A DNA stretch of 64,000 nucleotides from Martensiomyces pterosporus (Eukaryota; Kickxellomycota; Kickxellomycetes; Kickxellales; Kickxellaceae), in NCBI GenBank assembly GCA_025201845.1, contig MU603949.1:133979-197978 (forward strand), written 5' to 3'. The translations under genes and the position numbers were made by a program. The notes below the pieces were generated by a model that saw only the letters and a list, made by a program, of their open reading frames with translations, ran no database searches and was not told where the DNA came from. Positions 40,714 to 51,072 of the stretch are shown piece by piece. Every line of letters starts with the position of its first letter. The stretch's first letter is position 1.

Positions 40714-43700
40714 CTAGATGCCCACAGCCTCACGGCGGCCAGGAGTAGAAGCCGTGCTACGAGGAGCAACTGGCGAGACCGTGGGCGCCGACTGAGAGAC
40801 CAGGTTTGGCGAGCATGTTCGCACAGGCGCACCAGCGGCTCCAGACGCACTAAATGCAACACGGCCTGTGGGCGTCGAGGAGGCTGGGCGATATAGATCA
40901 ACCAGGCTGCTGCTGTCCACCCTGCGCACATCAGTCAGCGAGCGAGTCTCGTCATGCATGCCGCCACCTCGCTCGTGGTGCAAGCCGCCGTCGTCGTCTG
41001 CAATTGCACCGGCCGACCACAGCGACTGCTTCAACGAGGCAACGTCCATAGATCCTCCACCACCCAGCGAGGCCATTGCCTCAAGATCCGAGTCCACGCT
41101 GCTGGGGTCGTCAACAGTGGCCGATGGAAGCAGATTCGGTCTGCCCACCGAGCCGCTCAGTGCCGCATTCGGCGTGCTGCTGGACGACGCAGCTAGACCT
41201 GGCAGTGCCGATGATGCTTGCGGCGCTGCTGTGACAAAGCCTGTGCCGGCGAGACTGAATTTGCTCCCGTCGATGCCCGCGCTGACCAGCGCACTCAGCG
41301 CATCGTGTGGAAATTGGGTCCCCGAATATGACCTTGTGTGGCGCGTAGCTACCATGTCCGAGTCAGGAATTGGCAGTGTCGGGGCACCCAATGTGGTCAC
41401 TACGTTAGAAAGCTGTGTCCCGCCTAGCGAAGCAGGCTGTGGCTGCTGTTGCTGGCTGACGGCTGGCTGCTGCGGTGGCAATGCAGGGACCTGGCATTGA
41501 GAAATGGCCATCTGCGGAACAGAAGGCGGGCCCATGCTCATGACAGCACCACCACCAGCGGCAAATGACGATCCCGCACGCAGCCCAGCAGCCTTCTGAA
41601 CGCTGTGGTTGCTGCCAATAGTTCGACTACGGCGGATGCGTGTTGTTGCCACTCCCCCAGCAGCCGCTGCTGAGGCTGCGCCTAAGCCATTAGCAGGCCG
41701 CGGCGGGTACAGGCTGTCACGACGACTGCGCCGCGAGGTTAGCGTCGAGTGCGGGCCCGTGGCACCACTGAGCATGTCGTCCCCAAACTCGGACGTGGCC
41801 ACGCCTTCGAGCAACGAGGGTGGCACATGCATGGTGCGACGGCGTCCGTGGTCGTTGGCTGCCCGGGGTCTATCGCCGCCGATGGAGAGCGACCCCGAGG
41901 CAAGAGTCTGTTTGGCGCCACTGCCGTCATTCGCCATCGTGCCAACTGCACCCGATCCATATCCGCGCGATACCGCTGCTGTAGTGAGCATCGACGGATC
42001 GGCGGTTGTCTCCAGGCCTTCTGAGTTGTCGCCCAAGGCCGCCACCACTGCTGCCGCAGCCGCCGCTGCCGCAGCAACCATGTTCGAGCTCTCTTGAGCA
42101 CTTGTGCTATACACGACCTGGTCGCCGCTACCGCCACCACCACTAGTCATTGGGTCCTGCGAGCTATCGTTCCCCATATGGTTTGCCGACAGGTTGAGCA
42201 TGTCGCTCTGCGTATACGCAAATGATGGGAATATTGGCATCGACGGACGACGGTAAGACGCAGGGACAGCGCCTGCTGTCAGGGCGAACGGGTTAAGCGA
42301 AGGCATGTTGCTGTTCTCAGGCGCAGGCTGCGGTGCGGTGTTGGCTGCGTTCAGGGCAGCAGCCAGAGACGGAGTCAATCCGTACCAGTCGAACTGACTC
42401 CTGCGGCGCGCATGCATCGTGTTTGCCTCGCTCGCCACTGCCAGGTTGCTAGCAGAGCTGGTGTTGCTATTGCTGTCGTTCCCGGCACCATTGGCTGCTG
42501 CTGCAACAATCGCCGCAGCGGAGGAAAGGCCAGCGTCAAGCATGTTGGGGTCGATTGACTCGCCACCCAGCTGGCTGCTTGCATCAGCAATGTTCCACCC
42601 CAAGTTCGCTGGCGAGAAGTTGGGGAACCACTGGCTGAACTGGGCGAGCGCCTCAAGGTCCACGCGGCTGTCGCCACTGGTGGTCGTGCTCAGCCCGATG
42701 CTGTTGTCGTCAGCCACGCCGTTCGCTCTCAAAAGGCGCTGGGCCGACCGGAGCTGGCCACGATATCCAGCCTGAAAGTCCGGCCTTCCATCAAGGTCCT
42801 GTGTGGTCATTGTCGCAGTCGCAGAAGCAGCAGACTCGGCAGAAGCAGAGACGCTGGTCTTGAATGAATGATCAGCAGAAGCATTTTCCGCTAAACCTGC
42901 GGCGCCACTGCTGCTCTGTGTAGGGTTGCCGCCAACGCTCCGGCTGGCTCCCATCTGAGCAGCCATGCCGGCTGCTGCCGCCGCCGCTGCAGCGTCCTCC
43001 TCTGGGAGACGAGGGAAGAGGAAAGCATCAGCGCCCATCGACCCATCGACTGTCATCCGCCTGATCGTGTCCTCGGTGCTAGGCTGCATCGCGCTGTTGT
43101 TTGTTGTTGCAGATGCATGGTCAAGCGCACCGACACCCGAGTTGAGGAAGTGCAAGGCAGACGTGAAATTCGACCGCTCAATCCCTGCCGCAACAGCAGC
43201 CGCGGCAGCCATAGCGTCGTTGATGTCGGCCTGCACGGAATGGCGCCGCTTCATAGACTGGGTAGGCGTCGAATATCCGCTCCCCATGCGGCCCTCCAGT
43301 GCCAGTGCATCGAGCTGGTCAGTGGGAGTCATTGGGCCGATGGGTCGCGAGAACACCGACGGAGCAAACGAGTCAAGGAGATACTGCCTCTGCGGGCCGA
43401 ACGGACTTGCAGACACTGTCTCCGGCCGCCTTTGATCTGTATCCGAAAAGGCACCCAAGTCGCCCATCCGACCTCCACCATTGGCGTTGTCCACTTGCGC
43501 AGGTGCCGAGTGGATGCCGCCATCGTTAGCCACTGCACCAGAAAAGCTAGTGTCCAGTGTAGGACCAGCGGCAGATGCAGCTGTGCTGGCAGTGCCCCTC
43601 TTTGGTGAATATTGCGAGTCGACCTTTGGCAGCTTTGATTTGGATCTAACACGCTTTTGCGGGGTCTTTTTGCGCCCGGTGGGCTTCCTGCCCTTGCCTG

Positions 43701-45852
43701 TGGTAGCCTGGCTGGAAGTGCCGCCGGCTTCTGCTGGGCCATCAGCAGCGATGCTAGCCGCCAAACCCAGGGTTCCCGAGCGAGCACGGGGCTTGCGGTC
43801 ATGAGAAGGCGATGCAGTAGAGCCCTCAGACATCAACACGTCTGCGCCGTCTCCAGCAGCTGCTTTTGGCGCACGAGTAGGGGGCATTGCGCTGGCAGCA
43901 TCCATCCCGCCTTTATCGGCATCGGCATCAGCATCAGCATCAGCGTCGTAGCTGGAGTCAGCATCGTCCTCGGGGATCGGGTGCGGGTCAAGCGATGCAT
44001 TCATGCTGTTGAGGATGGACATAATCTGCTCCTTGATGTTGCCTGGTACCTCGCCCTCCAGCCGCTTGCTCCCGGTAGGCGCCTTCCTCTTGGGCGTCGG
44101 CGTCGACTGCTTCGCCTGGTGCGCTGCTGTCTGCGGCGCCGGTGTTGACGAATGTCGCTCGCGATCAGCACGCTCCTTCTTTGGAATCACATATCCAAAG
44201 AGCTCAAACACGGTCGGAAACGCATTGCGCAGGCGGTCACGAAGCGACTGTCCAGGCCGATCGTTGAGCTTCAGGTCAGGATCTGCCGCTATTTTTGTCC
44301 AGTGGTTTGCGTGCCTCAGGACGCCAATAAGCAGACGCCGGTCCTCGTCGCGGGTGTAATTGCGTGTGGGCTTGCGCTGCACGCGATGAAGCCCCTGCAG
44401 CCGCTGGGAGTTTGGCGGCAATGGCCAGACAACGTCAGGCTCCTTGCCGTTGCTCTTGCCCTTGTTTTTAGGCCATACGCTGTGAGCGCACTCCTGTGCG
44501 CGGATTGTTCTGAAGCGGTCCTTCAGATCAACCGATGTGCGGTTGTTGAACGAAAAGTTGGGGTCGTCCAGGATCTTCTTCCACGCGCCGACTCCGTATT
44601 TGCTGCACCCCTGCAAGAGGTTTTCCGTCTCCTCGTCAGTCCACTTGCGTGCCGCGCGGCGCACCTCGCCAGAGTGCGGGGTAGCGCCCTTGGAGGAGCG
44701 ATCTGACGCGTGGCTAGATTTTCTTTTGGCCGGCGTTTGGAAAGACGAGTTGCCGGGGTCTCTTCGCTTGCGCTTCGACCCACCTGATCCATGTACAGCT
44801 GCATTGATGTGGGAACCACTTGCCAGTGCTGCGTTTTCAGGCACGCTCTGGTTTTCTGCCGACATGATCTGCTCCGGACGGATAGCGGTGGCTGTCATCG
44901 TCCCCGCAGGATCGCCGCCAGATTGGGAGTACGGCTGAGAGCCAAACGGTGGCTGGCTTTGGGGCTCAACCATGCCAGAGGGCACAGCACTGCCCTCTGT
45001 CCCCGTAGTTGTGGCTGCGATGTGCTGCAGGGCCTGAGCAAAGTCTTGGTACGCCGACCTTGTTAGCGGCGTGCCGTACTGGCCGGTGAAGTTGCTCTGC
45101 TCGTCGCCTGGGTTTCCCGGTACTTGCGAGAAGCTGCTGTTGATCCCCGAGAGCGTCAGTGGCGCGCCGGAGAGCAGCTCATTGTGTGCAATATAGGGGT
45201 TCTCGACGGACTGCATGCTGCTAGCGCTGTTTACGGCACCTGACGACTCGGCCACAAATGCCGCAGCACTGTTAAGCAGGGCTAAAAAGCCCATATCAGG
45301 GCGCCTCTGGTTTGACTCTGTGGTGCCCGTAACTGGAGCAGAGCCTTCACGGGCGTGACTATTAAACGCCGAGTGGTTGTGTCTGGGGGTCGAGTTTGAG
45401 CTTTGCATTCCAGCAGCCCCCTGAGATGCGGTGGACCACATGCTTGCGCCATCAGACAAGGGTCCAGACCCGGGCGCACCGCCGCTTCCTGTGGCAGCTG
45501 CCCGATCCTGCCACGCTGCTAGAACGCGAGCAGCAGCAGCAGCCGAGTCACCGAGCGACGAAGATGATTCCGAGGAACCAGCGCCATTATGATCCGAGTC
45601 GGTGCTCTGGTTTCCAGGCTCGCTGCTATTGTCTCTTTGCATCGGTAGTAGTGCTGCAGCTGGCGGAGTCGCTGAGACTGACGATGGTGCAGGCGTAATA
45701 TCTGCTGCTGTCGTCGCTGCTGTCGCCGCTGCTGCTGTATAGCCCTCGGTATTAGAATAGTACCCGATGAACCTGTTTACGAGATCAGATCCAGGAGAGT
45801 TTGCTGTAGATATCGGTGTTTCGTTTGCCTGGTAGCCACTGCGCGCTGTCAT
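40714..45852 (-). CDS. Double-telobox Myb protein, Tay1/Teb1-like
   Basis: 1712 residues in one uninterrupted ORF from the ATG at 45852 (MTARSGYQANETP); the frame continues upstream without ATG. Two adjacent Myb domains lie at about residues 402-455 and 497-550. The first begins 'RKWTDEETENLLQGCSKYG' and contains 'VDLKDRFRTI', the telobox consensus VDLKDKWR-like string; the second begins 'RNYTRDEDRRLLIGVLRH' and contains 'QSLRDRLRN'. Paired telobox domains are typical of fungal Tay1 (Yarrowia) and Teb1 (fission yeast), which bind TTAGGG-type double-stranded repeats at telomeres or promoters. The rest is low complexity: Ala, Ser, Gly and Asn tracts, an acidic Asp-Ala-Asp repeat and an AT-hook-like 'GKGRKPTGRKK'. 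The family is well supported; the telomere role is inferred. Confidence 0.85.
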   Translation of the reverse strand: MTARSGYQANETPISTANSPGSDLVNRFIGYYSNTEGYTAAAATAATTAADITPAPSSVSATPPAAALLPMQRDNSSEPGNQSTDSDHNGAGSSESSSSLGDSAAAAARVLAAWQDRAAATGSGGAPGSGPLSDGASMWSTASQGAAGMQSSNSTPRHNHSAFNSHAREGSAPVTGTTESNQRRPDMGFLALLNSAAAFVAESSGAVNSASSMQSVENPYIAHNELLSGAPLTLSGINSSFSQVPGNPGDEQSNFTGQYGTPLTRSAYQDFAQALQHIAATTTGTEGSAVPSGMVEPQSQPPFGSQPYSQSGGDPAGTMTATAIRPEQIMSAENQSVPENAALASGSHINAAVHGSGGSKRKRRDPGNSSFQTPAKRKSSHASDRSSKGATPHSGEVRRAARKWTDEETENLLQGCSKYGVGAWKKILDDPNFSFNNRTSVDLKDRFRTIRAQECAHSVWPKNKGKSNGKEPDVVWPLPPNSQRLQGLHRVQRKPTRNYTRDEDRRLLIGVLRHANHWTKIAADPDLKLNDRPGQSLRDRLRNAFPTVFELFGYVIPKKERADRERHSSTPAPQTAAHQAKQSTPTPKRKAPTGSKRLEGEVPGNIKEQIMSILNSMNASLDPHPIPEDDADSSYDADADADADADKGGMDAASAMPPTRAPKAAAGDGADVLMSEGSTASPSHDRKPRARSGTLGLAASIAADGPAEAGGTSSQATTGKGRKPTGRKKTPQKRVRSKSKLPKVDSQYSPKRGTASTAASAAGPTLDTSFSGAVANDGGIHSAPAQVDNANGGGRMGDLGAFSDTDQRRPETVSASPFGPQRQYLLDSFAPSVFSRPIGPMTPTDQLDALALEGRMGSGYSTPTQSMKRRHSVQADINDAMAAAAAVAAGIERSNFTSALHFLNSGVGALDHASATTNNSAMQPSTEDTIRRMTVDGSMGADAFLFPRLPEEDAAAAAAAAGMAAQMGASRSVGGNPTQSSSGAAGLAENASADHSFKTSVSASAESAASATATMTTQDLDGRPDFQAGYRGQLRSAQRLLRANGVADDNSIGLSTTTSGDSRVDLEALAQFSQWFPNFSPANLGWNIADASSQLGGESIDPNMLDAGLSSAAAIVAAAANGAGNDSNSNTSSASNLAVASEANTMHARRRSQFDWYGLTPSLAAALNAANTAPQPAPENSNMPSLNPFALTAGAVPASYRRPSMPIFPSFAYTQSDMLNLSANHMGNDSSQDPMTSGGGGSGDQVVYSTSAQESSNMVAAAAAAAAAVVAALGDNSEGLETTADPSMLTTAAVSRGYGSGAVGTMANDGSGAKQTLASGSLSIGGDRPRAANDHGRRRTMHVPPSLLEGVATSEFGDDMLSGATGPHSTLTSRRSRRDSLYPPRPANGLGAASAAAAGGVATTRIRRSRTIGSNHSVQKAAGLRAGSSFAAGGGAVMSMGPPSVPQMAISQCQVPALPPQQPAVSQQQQPQPASLGGTQLSNVVTTLGAPTLPIPDSDMVATRHTRSYSGTQFPHDALSALVSAGIDGSKFSLAGTGFVTAAPQASSALPGLAASSSSTPNAALSGSVGRPNLLPSATVDDPSSVDSDLEAMASLGGGGSMDVASLKQSLWSAGAIADDDGGLHHERGGGMHDETRSLTDVRRVDSSSLVDLYRPASSTPTGRVAFSASGAAGAPVRTCSPNLVSQSAPTVSPVAPRSTASTPGRREAVGI

Positions 45853-48716
45853 CGGACAAGAGACGTCTGGAGGGTGCACGAACAATTAGATAGCAAAAAC
45901 GGCAAGATACAAGAACCAGTTTAGCTGGCGTGGGTTCTATGGCCCAAGGAGTATATGACTTGCAACTACAGCCACCCCGCAAGCTCGTCTGCTTGCAAGC
46001 TATGCACGTGTGAGCACAAGAGAACGTGCGTAGGGCAACGGCAACAGCAACAGAAGGCACTCACACCTTTTACTTTTCCAGTAGAAGATGCGGGGTACAC
46101 GCCTGTGGATAAAAAAAACAAGAGAGAGAAGTAATAAAAGGCGTGTTACCAAACACTCACTTTGTGTGGCTCGAGAAGGAGAGAGAAGATGCGCTCGGAC
46201 GGTTTCCGGTGCGATTTTGATTACGCTTGAAGGTGCGGCAGTCTCAACCTAGAAAACAGAAAACAGCTGGATACAAGCTGAGTCAAGAGTGTGTTCCGAG
46301 CACAGCCGCTGAAAAGCTACCTGAAGAGGAGCGCCAAGGGTGGATTTGCCCAAGGAAGCAGAAGCAGTATTAGCGTTGCTGCTAGCGCATGCAAAGGCCC
46401 CGTTCCGCGAGGCTGCTGTATTTTGAGCAAATGCTGAATGCGGTGGAGTAGGGCCGATGAGCAAGAGAAGCAGAGCAAGAATAAATGCAGGCAGAAAATA
46501 AATATAAATGAGCGAATTGGAAGGAGAAATTGGAGCCAGACGCTGCTTGGTGTGGTTGGCCGGTAAAAGGGCAGGAAAGGAGGACCGGGAGAAATGCACG
46601 AAGAGAAAAGAAAAACAAGTAGAAACTCGCAGCGGCGATACGCGCGGAATAGCAAGCGTGGTGCTTTTTCGCTCCACGCCTTTTTCTGGCTCGTGTAGAG
46701 GAGCATGGAGCAGTCTGCTCGTGGCGCGTTGTTCGATTTATTCCCTGGGCCTGGCGTGGCCCTCTGGCTCGAGTCCGTGCATGAGTGGGTGGAAATGGGC
46801 ATTGCAGGTGGAAGGGGACACGAATATGCTCCAGCGGCGGCGGTGGTGGTTTCTGGCTCGCCCGTCCAGAAAGGCGTGGCAGTGCATATCAGGGCACAGC
46901 AGCCAGTCAGTGGCGTGGAACGCAGATGAGGAGCGACTGTGCGCCAGTGGAACAACGCATACAGCACGTTACACCTGCCAGAGCCCTGCTTAATTGCTGC
47001 TGTTGCACAGCCTTCGGTCGCTGATGTGCGAGGGACAGCGGCGAAAGCAGAGCCCCTCAGGTACACGAGCACCGGTGCCTGTGCGGCTCAGAAGCCCGAT
47101 TTGAACGAAGGCAGGGCTGTTGAGCTGTGGGCCAGCGGAAGACGCATGATACAGCCTAGACTGCCCAGCAGCTCTCCCGCTCCTGCACAGCGCTGTGCAT
47201 GCGCTGCCTTTCACATGTATCAGTGGACATTGGGCTGGGCTGGGCTGGACTCGGGCGGGCTGGGAGCGGTGGGTCTTTGGGCGGCAAAGGGGGCTCTGAG
47301 ATTAAATCCCGAGGATGCAGAGAGCAAGAGGGCTGTTGGAGGCCCAAATCATGACTTACCTGCCTGTTTGTTGGTTGGTCTGCGCAGGACGCTGTCTGCA
47401 GAAAAGAGAGCTATAGTGGCGAAATCAGAGCAGAGTGTAGATATTGCGTGCAAGAAAGAGAAGCAGCAATCAGTAGGCACAGCCCATGCGGAGCGGAGAG
47501 AGGAATCTCCACTATTTCTCTCGGGAGAAAGAAAGGACGCGTATGGGGGGAGGTGCAGTTCCTGGGACGAAGTATGTGGCGTGTGTCTAAACCTCGTGTT
47601 CTTATTAAATCGCCCACCCTGTATGTGGGGCAGAAGGAGGCAGCGCGTGCACTCGAGGTATGCGCTGTGGGCTGCGCGAGATGGCACGCAGAATGCAAGA
47701 CTGCTCCCATCAAGCGTATGAAGTGCTTCCAAGCTGGATCTTGCTCAGCTTCCTGATCGTTATTTAAGATATGAGCATTTCAAAGACGCGCGATCAGACC
47801 TGCACACGCTTTTGCAAATCATGGATGTGCAGGGGGAGGAGCCGGGTATGACTTTGCTCTCCACGCCGTCAGCGTCGCCCAACCACCAGCTACAGCCGCT
47901 GCACCCACCCAGTGAGCAGATTTGTGTGCCAATGCACGTGCAGACGGCAGGGGATAACAATGGCTCCCACATCTGCTGCAGCACACTGGCTGAAAAATAG
48001 AGCCCCGCATATGTATGATACGGCGCAGCATTAGCGCTGCCCTGCGGCGAGTGGCCCAGGAAGCTAGTGGCTGCTGCCCTGCCCTGCTGCTGCCAGCATG
48101 GTGACGCAGCGTAGACGAGGCGGGAGTGCTCCCTCTGGCTTTCCTTCGGAGAATCAACTAGACTGTGCAGAGGCACGGGTGAGTGGACCGCCAAGACACA
48201 TGGCAGAACACGAGAAGGGGGGCGTGGGTCCTAAGCACAAATCGCTCTGCTTACCGGTGAATCTAAGATGCGCAGACTGCTGCAACAGCCGAAAAGCAGC
48301 TGCTCTCTTTTGTGTGCTCGCTCACGCGATGACGATGCCACTGAGTGTGGACCTGGGGTCAGGAAGGCGCTGCTGTAGTGCGTTTTGTGTGGCGTGGCAC
48401 TGCTGGTGCGATGTGGGCGTGTTTTCAAGCAACAAAATAAGGTGTGGTTCTGGAGCAGGGTTGGGGGAGGGAGGCAAAGAGCAAGAGAGCCAGCAAACAC
48501 ATCTCTCCAACAGGCGCTCAGGCCCATCCCACCCTCTCTCTGCTTTTGGCCGCACCTGCCGTCGAAAGCCCCCGTGGCACGTGGCACTTCAATTGTCTAA
48601 ATAGATGCATGCCATCAATCGGCACAAGTGCGCTGCAAACATCAAATCTCTTCACCATGTATTGGAACGCACTGGCAGAAGGTAGAGTGAGTGTGAAACT
48701 AATATAGGAGGCGTGT
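45853..48716. other. Longest gene-free intergenic region
   Basis: 2.9 kb between the telobox gene start and the 3' end of the Cys-rich protein gene. Several overlapping frames of 150-260 codons exist on both strands but none shows a domain, sensible composition or consistent codon use. A short GGGCT tandem run occurs near 47230-47260. It likely contains the long upstream regulatory region and leader of the telobox gene. A non-coding RNA is possible. Confidence 0.5.
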
Positions 48717-49529
48717 CTACATGTACCTCCCCTTGGCAGCAACAGCGGCAAGGGCAGCAGCTGACAGAACAACGGCCAGGGCAGCCGATCCCTGCTTGCC
48801 CGAAACAGCAGCACTGCTACTGCCGCTGGTGCCATTTAGGGGACCGCCTCTCCTCTTTGGTGCATCATTGGCCTCGCCCTTCCTCTCCTTAATCTTCGAC
48901 TCCTTCTTCTCGGTGGAATCGCTGCTGCTCTTGCTGGCCGCATCGGCACCAGCACTGTCAGTCTTCCCGCTGCTCTCATCCTTCTTGTCCTCCTTGGGCT
49001 TAGGTTTGGGATTACCCGTGGGGTCGTCGAACTTTTGCACCATTACTTTGAGGTCGGGTGCATCGTCGGTGCCACAGGCCAGGCGGTAGTCGCAGCTGTT
49101 GAAGCAGTAGGATTTCTCGTGGGCGGGGATCTTGCTGCGGTCGCAGGCCATGCGGCATTCATCGCGCTGGGCCTCGCAGACGCGCTGGAAGGCTGGCCAC
49201 TGGTAGCGGCGGATGGCAGCCTCTGCGCCGTTGCTGCACTGGCACTTGGACCCTAGAGTTGTTGGGTTGCAGAAGGCCTCGCGCGTGAAGCCCTCGCCGC
49301 CGCAGACGTTGGTGCAGTAGAGGACCTGCTCGGCACACAGCTCCTTGCGCTGCTTCTCTGGCATCTGCGACGAATCCCACGCACCTACATGAGAAAAGCA
49401 GATTCAATTGTGTGTTTAGCTGCTCTGGGATGCCGTGACTATGTTTGGAGGTCATAGGGAGTGCTGGCGGGAATGCGTACTGACGGAGACGGCAAGTGCC
49501 ATTAAGGCGAGTTGCTCAAACAGGTGCAT
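48717..49529 (-). CDS. Secreted Cys-rich, GPI-like surface protein (DUF7707-like), one intron
   Basis: Exon 1 is 49529-49481 and exon 2 is 49384-48717, with a 96 bp GT-AG intron (49480-49385; GTACGC..TGTAG, branch-like GCTAAAC). The splice completes a Ser codon and joins a signal peptide (MHLFEQLALMALAVSVSA) to the mature protein; total 238 residues. The domain has about 12 cysteines in a pattern seen in secreted fungal proteins annotated as DUF7707, including 'YCTNVCGG', 'CQCSNGAEAAI' and 'CNSCDYRLACG'-type spacing. A Lys/Glu/Ser-rich linker follows, and the end is hydrophobic (ALAVVLSAAALAAVAA) after an Asn-Gly-Thr-Ser-Gly stretch, consistent with a GPI anchor. Function unknown. Confidence 0.75.
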
Positions 49530-50509
49530 TAGCTGGATCAGTTGCCGTGTGTTATGCGTGCAAAGAAGAATACTATAGCATCCAGCATACGTTGCTGGCA
49601 AAGGGCTTGTGCTGGTGAGTGTGCTTCTGCATTCGGGCGAAGGACACGCAAAGGGTGGCTGCGTGTATATATACGGGCCAATGGCCTATATGTGCATGTG
49701 TGCATACTTTTGCTTGACCTGCTGCTGCCACGAAGCTAGGTAGGGGGTGTGTGTGTGATGCGAGTCACTCGGCGCTTATTTGCGTTTTGTTTTAAACAAT
49801 TTCGGCCATGTCCACGATGAATGTTTAGAACACATCACAAAGCAAGCACATGTGGCACGTCTTTATGAATGCTTCCCAAGCCTCTCCAAACGGAGCGCCG
49901 CATGGCCACACCATGGCTCGCACATGCCCATTCTCTTCGAAAATACCCGCATCCAGCCTTGTTATGTTGCGTGCGCGCCTCTTAATGATGCAGCCAGCTT
50001 TGTGAGGCTGAGTGTGGCTTTGAAACAGCAAGCCAGCGCAACAGAAACTCCAAAGTATAGTATGCTGTTCTGGTGAATCAGACATGTTTTTCTGTTGTCT
50101 GCCTGGAGCACGCTACGATTGGATAGCAAGGTCTGCGATGGCTGCTGCCAAACGTTCGGATGTGCTGTTTTTGTCGCGCTGGAAGGAAGGTGAGGGTTTT
50201 TGTGGGCATCTAGTACTGGTGTAGTATGCTGCTATCTGCCGGTGGCCACCACCTACCGTGAAGATGCTTGCGCAAGTGTGCTACTGCTCCCCAGATCATC
50301 CCCTCATTCAATGTGCAGACCAGGATTTTCTGGTGCGGAGAGTGGAGAGTCGAGTGGAGAATGGAGGAAACGGGCCTTTGAATATGAGCGAAAACGTGGC
50401 ATTAAAAGTATATCAGTAATGCCAGCCAGAATGGCCATGGCGCGAGAAAGAGTGCTTCAGTTGAACAGAGTAGTACACATGCTTTTGAAAAATCCCAATG
50501 TTGCTGTTG

Positions 50510-50551
<42 letters not shown>

Positions 50552-51072
50552 TTGCTATTGCCAGATGTGTTGTGTTAGATGGTGCAAATGAAGGCAGAAG
50601 AGAGCAAGCATGCAAGCAGGCATCAGGTGGGAGATGGGGGAGGAGGCTGCCGTATTGAATGCGGGGACGATGGTTCTGAGAATGTTTACGGCGTTTTCGC
50701 TGCAAACCGTTGGCCCCCTCCCCACCGGCCTGGCTGTGCTGTTGGTGTTTTTGCCCTGTTTCTGGCTTGGAAATGCTTTTGCAACAATGCACTGGCAGCA
50801 GTGCTTCTCCCTCCTCACAAATCGGCTCTGCCACCCGCCATCTCTCTTGTCCCCTTCTTTGCTCTCTTCTCTTCTCTGCAGCTCTCGCTTACTCTTCTGC
50901 ACACTCTAGCCGATATACCGAACTAAGGAAAGGAAGGGAAAACATCTGAAGCCATACACCCGCGTCAGCATCCCTGCCTTCTTCTCTGCCAGCACAAGTG
51001 TATTTTTCTTCTTCTCTCACCCACTTGCAAATCTCCAACTCTAATCATCCTCGTTCAGCAGCTAGCGTGGCC
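49530..51072. other. Divergent intergenic region, Cys-rich gene and septin
   Basis: 1.54 kb between the two starts. No supported gene; short frames only. It includes the trinucleotide tract at 50499-50556 and pyrimidine-rich leader sequence before the septin. Confidence 0.5.
50499..50556. repeat. Trinucleotide microsatellite (GTT/GCT)n
   Basis: A run of about 19 triplets: GTT units, then about 11 GCT units, then GTT units. Being intergenic, it is not a polyGln or polyAla coding tract. Confidence 0.85.

Noticed and set aside
46939..47721. 260-codon plus-strand and 251-codon minus-strand frames in the long intergenic region
   Set aside because: They overlap each other, have no recognisable domain or conserved-looking segment, and show the composition of non-coding sequence read in frame.
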